This document shows, one piece after another, positions 57,170 to 64,000 of a stretch of DNA of 64,000 nucleotides; the first letter of the stretch is position 1, and the number at the start of each line of letters is the position of its first letter. Source of the stretch: Limnanthes douglasii subsp. nivea (Eukaryota; Streptophyta; Magnoliopsida; Brassicales; Limnanthaceae); contig JAUPFV010000004.1 of assembly GCA_036936605.1 (NCBI GenBank), positions 290,698,009-290,762,008 of the forward strand, given 5' to 3'. A program made the translations under genes and the position numbers. The notes under the pieces were generated by a model. That model did not search any database and was not told the origin of the DNA. It saw nothing but the letters and a program-made list of their open reading frames with translations.

Positions 57170-57505
57170 CAGTCTGTTTGGTTGCTTTTGTTCGATCTTG
57201 TCTTATTGGCATATGAGACACGTCCGTACATATATCTCTACGTTTTCTCGAAGTTGGGGCCAAAATAAATTCTCGTGCACTAGGGCTAAGGTGCGATGGG
57301 TGCCAGGATGGCCTGCCCACCGTGAGTCATGACATTCTTTGATGATGTCTCTTCATAAGTTGTCCCACCGAGGTACATAGATCCGTCTTCCTTAAGTGAG
57401 AAGTAGATCGTCTTCAACCCAGAATTTTCTTGTTTTTCCTGCCTTGGTCAGCTCCATCATTCTTTCTGCCTTGGTTGCTAGTCGTTTATACCCTGCTAAG
57501 TCGAA
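57170..57505 (-). pseudogene. RE-D zinc-binding and RNase H-linker remnants
   Basis: Minus-strand translation gives LVHENLFWPQLRENVEIYVRTCLICQ, the H2C2 end of a gypsy integrase (RTCLICQ kept), preceded by WVEDDLLLTKEDGSMYLGG, the linker after RNase H. The element sequence ends near 57505 where the following transposon-protein remnant begins. RNase H, reverse transcriptase, gag and the 5' LTR are absent. Confidence 0.65.
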
Positions 57506-57509
57506 TTAA

Positions 57510-58911
57510 GACCATGCCACTTTGCGTGATGAATATGCGACCACTCAGCATACTGCATTTGCTGACTATGGGCCCACTCAGCATAATCACGATTGGAAAG
57601 TCCTTGGTATTGTCGTTGAGAAAAACTTCCAGCAGCCATGGGATCGGTCGGTGGTTGCACTTGCATCTGAGGGTATCCAGGAGGTGGATTTGGTAATGTT
57701 ATTTGCTCTCCATATCTCAGGAAATATTTCCAAAAATGGCGACTCTATGCCTGTCATTTTGATATCAGCTCTCCATCCCAAGAATATATTTCATGCAATC
57801 TTAAAGAGTTCCTACCTATAGCACAGCTTTTCCTGACCTTGGTGGAGTGTACATACTCACATCAACCCCTTTCTTAACAAGAAAATGACTTATTATCATC
57901 TCATACGGTAAATTGACTTTTCCAGCCTTTTTATCCATCTGCTGAATCATCAAACTAGCCAAATTAATTGTTCCCTCACTTTTTACCATAAAAGAAGTTA
58001 AAAATGTTTGAATATAAGAAACTTTAGAATCATTGTTACTAGAATGAATAAAACAACTGGTAACCAATTTCAAAGCTAATTTTCCATAAGCATCCAAATT
58101 AGTTCTTACGGCTCTACGTTTACCGTTAATTTCTGGTTGGTGCAGACCACAACCCAGAAGTTCTACTGCGGCATCGTAGGACATAGGCCAATCATCACCC
58201 CAAACCATAGGATAGAAAGAAAGAGACAACAATTTTTCACCAGTATATACATCTTCAGATTGAAGGAAAATGATCTTCAAAATCAGTTTAAAAAAAACTA
58301 TAAGCAACACCAATAATTTTACACCTCATTCATAAACCTCGACCTTGAGGATCATTCTCAATTAAACGAGCAGATGTATAAAACTATTGAACTAATTTGA
58401 GATACCAATCATAATTGAACCTAGCAAGATATAACCAACCTAAGCCTCTTTGAGGATCAAGAATCTTGAAAAAATCTCACATACTTTCAACTTGGATAAG
58501 TTCATCGTAATCCAAATACATACCCGAGTAGATTTTGGTTACACCTCGTGGTACTTGCAAGTTCTGGATGCGAACCTCTCCTTCGGGCCGATGTTCAATT
58601 GTCTAACTCTCGGATTCTTCTACATCTTGATGCGAAGAACTTCTTTCGGAAACCGTTCTTCTTTTCGATGATGGCGAATCATCTCCACTTCTTCGGACGT
58701 GCTTTGATTTTCTCAAAGATATCAAGAAGAACTTTCGTATTTTCTGTAGAAAATAGTGTTTCGTTTCCGGATAATCTCTGAAGTCTTGTAAACAATTTCT
58801 TATTGAAATATTTTTGGGGTTCTCCAAAAATTTCAATTGGATAAAATCAGAGATATATACTTTGAACAGAGAGGATGAAAATGATATCATCTTCTTTTCA
58901 ACAGAACCCAT
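57510..58911 (-). pseudogene. Plant transposon protein remnant (transposase_32-like)
   Basis: The minus strand from ATG 58911 gives pieces resembling the 'putative plant transposon protein' family: SKHVRRSGDDSPSSKRRTVSE (basic N-part), VPRGVTKIYSGMYLDYDELI, LARFNYDWYLKLVQ.FYTSARL, MSYDAAVELLGCGLHQPE, and AGKVNLPYEMIISHFLVKKGVDVS. The last matches the family ending LPYG..IT.....GVDL. A proline/glutamine-rich tail with two YAEW repeats follows to about 57510. Stops and shifts occur throughout. Genes of this type are carried by several plant elements; the owner here is unknown. Confidence 0.55.
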
Positions 58912-59072
58912 ATTTATAAATTCGACCAACCAAACACAGTTTGGAAGTTAGGGCAGTTAGGGTATCTTAAATGGTTTTGTAATAAAACGGCTATAATTTA
59001 AAATTTGAATAAAACGGTCAAATTTTAAATTTCGAAATTCTATTGACTTGCAACAATAGCTCGACCCCAGCC

Positions 59073-59126
59073 AGGGGCTCTGCCCCTTGGACCCCGCAAG
59101 GGGCTCCGCCCCTTGACCCCGCTAAT
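59073..59126. repeat. Two GC-rich hairpin units (possible Helitron 3' end)
   Basis: Two 25-bp units in tandem: AGGGGCTCTGCCCCTTGG plus ACCCCGC, then AAGGGGCTCCGCCCCTTG plus ACCCCGC. The second is a perfect hairpin with 7-bp arms and a 3-base loop. It is followed after seven bases by CTAAT (59122-59126), which fits the CTRRT end of Helitrons. The sequence is strikingly GC-rich within AT-rich DNA. Confidence 0.5.
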
Positions 59127-59149
59127 CGTGATATAATCTAACAAGCGGG

Positions 59150-59950
59150 CACTCCGCACTCTACGATTTGTTTGATAATATATCATGATTAAATTGGTCG
59201 ACTAGTCGATCCAATTACACTAAAATCTATAACATTTTCTAGTGTTAAAATTTCAAAAAGAATGAGAGGGAAGAGTAGCAATAGATTTTAGAGATTTGAA
59301 GGTGTAAAAAGAAGAGTAGTAGGAGTAGGGTATTTATATGGATTTTTTTCAAAACTAGTCGTTTTTGTTGACGTCGTTGATAACGTCAGCAATTCAGATA
59401 AAAATTGACAAACAGCTAGTTTATTCAAACTAGTCGTTGGTGACATCAACAATTTGGATATCTGAATTGCTTATTCTGATATCCAAATTGCCTCCGAAAA
59501 CTTTTAAAAAAATATTGTGATCCTCCCATATAAATAGAGGAGAATCACAATCCCAAAATCATAATATCTCACTACCTTTCTAAATCTCTCTACCTTTTTA
59601 ACAACTTCTATAAAAGCATTAGTTATCATTTCTAGAAACTTTAGTTCTACTTTCGGAATAGTTGGTATTTTTTCGATATAAGTTTTTATTAGATAAAAAC
59701 ATTCAAATAATATATTGGTAACATTATACTAGCTGAATTAATAGCTTTGTATAATTTATCGACTTATTTGGTTGTTATATATATTAGTTTCGATTATAGT
59801 TTTTATTTGTTTATTTATATTTTAAAAAAACTATATTTTTTTCTTTTTTGATATTAGTTAGTATTACTCTAAATTTACCCTTCGATTAATTGTGATATTA
59901 GTTTAGATTAGTGTTTTATTGCATATTTAAAAAAAATCAAACATTGTATT
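59150..59950. other. Noncoding with inverted repeats
   Basis: No gene. A perfect 13-bp inverted repeat CAATTTGGATATC / GATATCCAAATTG (59450-59462 and 59478-59490) overlaps another pair, GCAATTCAGATA / TATCTGAATTGC (59389-59400 and 59459-59470). AACTAGTCGTT occurs twice in direct orientation (near 59353 and 59428). It may belong to the 5' region of the hAT element that follows. Confidence 0.55.
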
Positions 59951-59960
59951 AAGTTTTTAA

Positions 59961-61969
59961 ATGGCTCCAAAACGTCAAAGCACTAATGTTCATCCTCACT
60001 CTAATGTAAATCTCAATACGATGGATGTAATTCTAGAGATTCTTCTCACAATGAAATACTTTCCTCCAAAGAAATTGTTGATGGAAGTACTAGTGGTGGG
60101 TTGAGGTCTCATAAGATAACATCTTGGACTTGGGCTTACTTTAGCGAAAATTCTGAGCATACATCCTCTATTTGTAAAATTTGCAACAAGAGTTTTGCTT
60201 ATAGAGGAGATGATAAAAAAAATTGGCACCGGCGGTATGGTTAGGCATTTAAGAAGTCATAGTATATTTGACCTTTTAAAAATTAATGAAGATGGAAATA
60301 TATTTATAGATCCTCAAACCAGTCTTCCATTTGATTTTAACCATGATAGGTATATGGAAGAAACAATGATTTATGTGATTGGTAGTTTACAACTTTTCGG
60401 GTTATGCGGATAGTTGGAGATACAAAAATTAGATGCAAGTTGGGGTAAACCCACGAGCCAAACGCATTCCATGTAGCTCTATGCGATTGTTAGCCTTTAA
60501 ATAGCTTTTAAAAAGAAAAAATATGATTACTGAAACTATGCTAGCTTGTCATGGAATGTTTCTATTACTAGTGACATAACTACTTTTACTAATTTTGAAA
60601 TGATGTGTGTTACCCTTCATTAGATGTACCCGAATGGATACTCCAAAGGAGAATTGTGTGGTTTTAATTTATTGGTCATCATAACACACAAGTAATTAGA
60701 GAGAGAGAATATAGTTGAATGCATGAATGAATATGAAATTAAAAATAAGATTATGTCTATTTCGTTTGACAATGCATCAGCGAATTACAGTGCTATATCT
60801 TTTCTTAGAATGATTGCAAGCCCATGTTTCATAAACTGTTGCATACTAAATGTTTATGACATGTACTTCAATTAGTTGCGAAAGATGGAATAAGTATGAT
60901 TTTGGAAGATTATATTGCTCCTAATAAAAAGGGGGTCATAATTTGCACGACCTCTGCTGCTAAAAAAAGAGATTATAAAGAACTTGTTATTGAAAATGGG
61001 AAAACATATAAAAAACTTATTTTATATTTCGAAACTAGATGGAATTCTACTTATATGTTGCTTGCACGTGCTCACGATTATTAATGTTTCCATGCATATG
61101 AATGAATATAGAGCTCATGGTGTATGTGTAGACATGGTGCCCCATATGGAAGCAAATTTTATAAAGTATTTTCATCCAATCATGATGACTTACTCTATTG
61201 CTTTCATGTTGGATCCTTTTTCACGATAATCACAATTTCAATTTCTAGTTACATATTTTTATAAAGCCTTATTATTTTCTCAAGATAGTCCACGAGATGA
61301 ACCAGTTAACCTTACGAGGTATATTGCCGAAGTATATGATTTTTTGTTTAATAGGTATAATAGTTATGTTGAAAGATATAGGCCAAATACAACTTCAAAT
61401 GTAAGGAGTTATAGCAATAAGAGTAGAGGGAGATCTTCTATTAACTATGTTCAAATGGCAATGTTAAGGAATGATCAATTAAGAGAAATCCCTCAATCTG
61501 ATAATGAGTTTTCTAGATATATAAGTACTAGGTTTGATTTAACAAATTATATCAACCGAGATATTGATGATATCATAAAATGATGGAGTACCAAAACTGC
61601 TGATTATAATATTCTTTGCAGGTTGGTTAAAGATATTTATGCAATACATATGTCTAAAGTTGTAGGTGAGTGTTCTTTTAGCCAAACGATGTTGCAATAT
61701 ACGACTAAAAGAACAAGATTGACGGGCAAAGCACTTGGAGTGCTTGTGGCGATCAAGGATTGGACCGTGGCAGATAAAAGGATGCAAGACAAAGATTTTA
61801 GTGATGAAGTGAGTGTAGACGACATCTTCAAAGATTTTCCAGATGATTATGAAGATACACTTGAACAGTAAAATTTTTGGAAGAAGATGAAGCTGAAGGT
61901 GAATCAAGTGAGTCTGAAGATTATGATTACGAAGAAGAACTTGAAGAAGATGAATTATGTTTGCAATAG
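59961..61969 (+). pseudogene. hAT transposase (BED finger, RICESLEEPER-like), broken
   Basis: The plus strand gives a BED-type zinc finger (SWTWAYFSENSEHTSSICKICNKSFAY...RHLRSH), later HVLQLVAKDGISMI and ETRWNSTYMLLARA, the standard RWNST block of hAT transposases. It ends with the dimerisation region: STKTADYNILCRLVKDIYAIHMSKVVGECSFSQ...RTRLTGKALGVLVAIKDW, then an acidic tail. The start ATG at 59961 (MAPKRQS) and stop at 61967-61969 are chosen from the ends of homology. At least ten stops or shifts lie between. The enzyme would have cut and pasted hAT elements such as the one at 8902-10133, but that link is only by superfamily. Confidence 0.82.
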
Positions 61970-63010
<1,041 letters not shown>

Positions 63011-63015
63011 AAACA

Positions 63016-64000
63016 TCAGAGCTGAAACATGAACAGAATCGGTAGCAGATCAGGATTAATGTATCGGATTTTCATGCTTTCAAGAGCTGTGATTGCCAGT
63101 AGAGGAATCGGAGCATTGAATCCTTTGAAGGTGTGGTCATGACGAACAGTAACGATCCACTTTGCAATCCAATCGGCGGTCAGGTTCTGGTTTCTGGAAA
63201 TGTGACGGAGGGTCATGCAAGGGTGGATAAGACTTCGACAAACAACAATCATGGATTCATGGAGAGGAGCACCAATGCGAGAAGTAAGAATGTTGATTAG
63301 GGTCAAACAATTAGACTATACATCAACATTCTGCCACTGATTTCGTTTGCAAAGGATGAGCCCCTCAATTAGGGCTTTGCATTCAGGTTGGAAGGGGTTC
63401 ATCTTTCCAAATAGGCGACCAGTACCAATGACGATATCTTTGTTTTCATCTTTGACCGGGATGCCATCACTGGACTCTCTAGTAGAGCTGCAAGCGCCAT
63501 CGATGTTGATTTTGAGTCTGCCCGAATTTGGAGCCATCCACTTCAGGTAAGTAGGCTTTCTCTTTCTGTTGTTAATGGTTCTACACCCCAATGCTGAACC
63601 TGCGTCAATAACACGAGACCAGTGTTTAGTGAGTAATTTGTTACGAGAGTCCATTCCCAAAATGATTGTGGTTATTCTATTAATAGCACTCTTGAAGTTA
63701 TCATGAGTGTTACTGAATTTGTAGCAGTTCCTGTTATACCAAATTGTCCAACAAATTATTTGTGGGACAAGATGAGTAATGTGGAACTTGATTTTAGAAA
63801 ACCATAACCAACAATGAAGAATATGATTGAGGGTCATGAAATGCTTCAGGGGAATTTTAAACAGACGTCCAAAATAATTCCAAATAGACTAGGCGAAGTT
63901 GCAGTTGACGAATAGATGATTTTTCTCTTCAGAACTGCAACAGAACTGACATTTGGATAAAGTGATTATATGCCTTTTGGAAAGAATGTTGTCAATGAGG
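63016..64000 (-). mobile_element. Second L1-type LINE, C-terminal end (runs off window)
   Basis: The minus strand from the window edge reads a zinc-binding region (CQFCCSSEEKNHLFVNCNFA near 63880-63950), then IICWTIWYNRNCYKF (63316-63837 frame), and an RNase H: YLKWMAPNSGRLKINIDGACSSTRESSDGIPVKDEN..IVIGTGRLFGKMNPFQPECKALIEGLILC. After an in-frame TAG near 63312, the last part follows (LTLINILTSR...HISRNQNLTADWIAKW, 63016-63306). The catalytic D-G and E residues are visible. The upstream reverse transcriptase lies beyond the window. Confidence 0.8.

Noticed and set aside
57522..57821. Plus-strand frame of 99 codons
   Set aside because: Opposite strand of the proline/glutamine-rich tail of the transposon-protein remnant, which has YAEW repeats in the minus frame.
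59073..59122. Bacterial-type terminator or plasmid-derived sequence
   Set aside because: The GC hairpins lack a following T run and sit in clear plant transposon DNA.

Overview
This is plant nuclear DNA, most likely from a eudicot. It is AT-rich, its introns have GT..AG ends, and it is filled with degraded plant transposable elements: L1-type LINEs with DUF4283 and C-terminal RNase H, Ty3/gypsy elements of the Tat type and of the chromovirus type, and hAT elements. It also holds one host gene of the ankyrin/PGG family and a displaced, rearranged piece of nuclear rDNA. I cannot name the species. No bacterial or organellar gene organisation is present.

Layout. 1-1.6 kb: nothing firm. 1.6-7.1 kb: decayed LINE on the minus strand (ORF1 with DUF4283, endonuclease, reverse transcriptase, zinc-binding region, RNase H). 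7.5-12.9 kb: nine-exon ankyrin-PGG membrane protein gene on the plus strand, with a tandemly duplicated exon, a 1,232-bp non-autonomous hAT element in its largest intron (8-bp target duplication intact) and a one-base frameshift in a T run. 13.3-13.9 kb: probable copia LTR remnant. 13.9-23.6 kb (RE-A), 23.6-32.0 kb (RE-B) and 42.9-53.6 kb (RE-C): three Tat-type Ty3/gypsy elements, all with gag-pol on the minus strand and all with a second gene on the plus strand that converges on the 3' end of pol. RE-C is complete, with two LTRs of about 360 bp and the 5-bp target duplication GTAAT. 32-39.7 kb: fragments (LTR-like piece, hairpin MITE-like repeat, short duplications, unrecognised coding remnants, LINE and gypsy scraps). 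39.7-42.9 kb: minus-strand rDNA in which an 18S gene lacking its 3' end is fused directly to an internal 25S segment, followed by 5' ETS. RE-C sits in this ETS, and its right flank continues into a tandem array of about 500 bp that is probably the IGS/ETS. 55.5-57.5 kb: 3' part of a chromovirus whose LTR carries a dense array of heat-shock elements just upstream of its TATA box. 57.5-58.9 kb: decayed plant transposon protein gene. 59-62.6 kb: GC-rich hairpins and a decayed hAT transposase. 62.3 kb: a perfect (AAT)n/(ATT)n palindrome. 63-64 kb: C-terminal end of a second LINE.

Functionally, only the PGG gene looks like a host gene, and it may be broken. The most striking signals are the heat-shock-element array in the chromovirus LTR, the antisense gene with a positionally conserved intron shared by all three Tat elements, and the 18S/25S fusion later hit by a retrotransposon. 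All motif and family calls come from reading the sequence; no database search was run.
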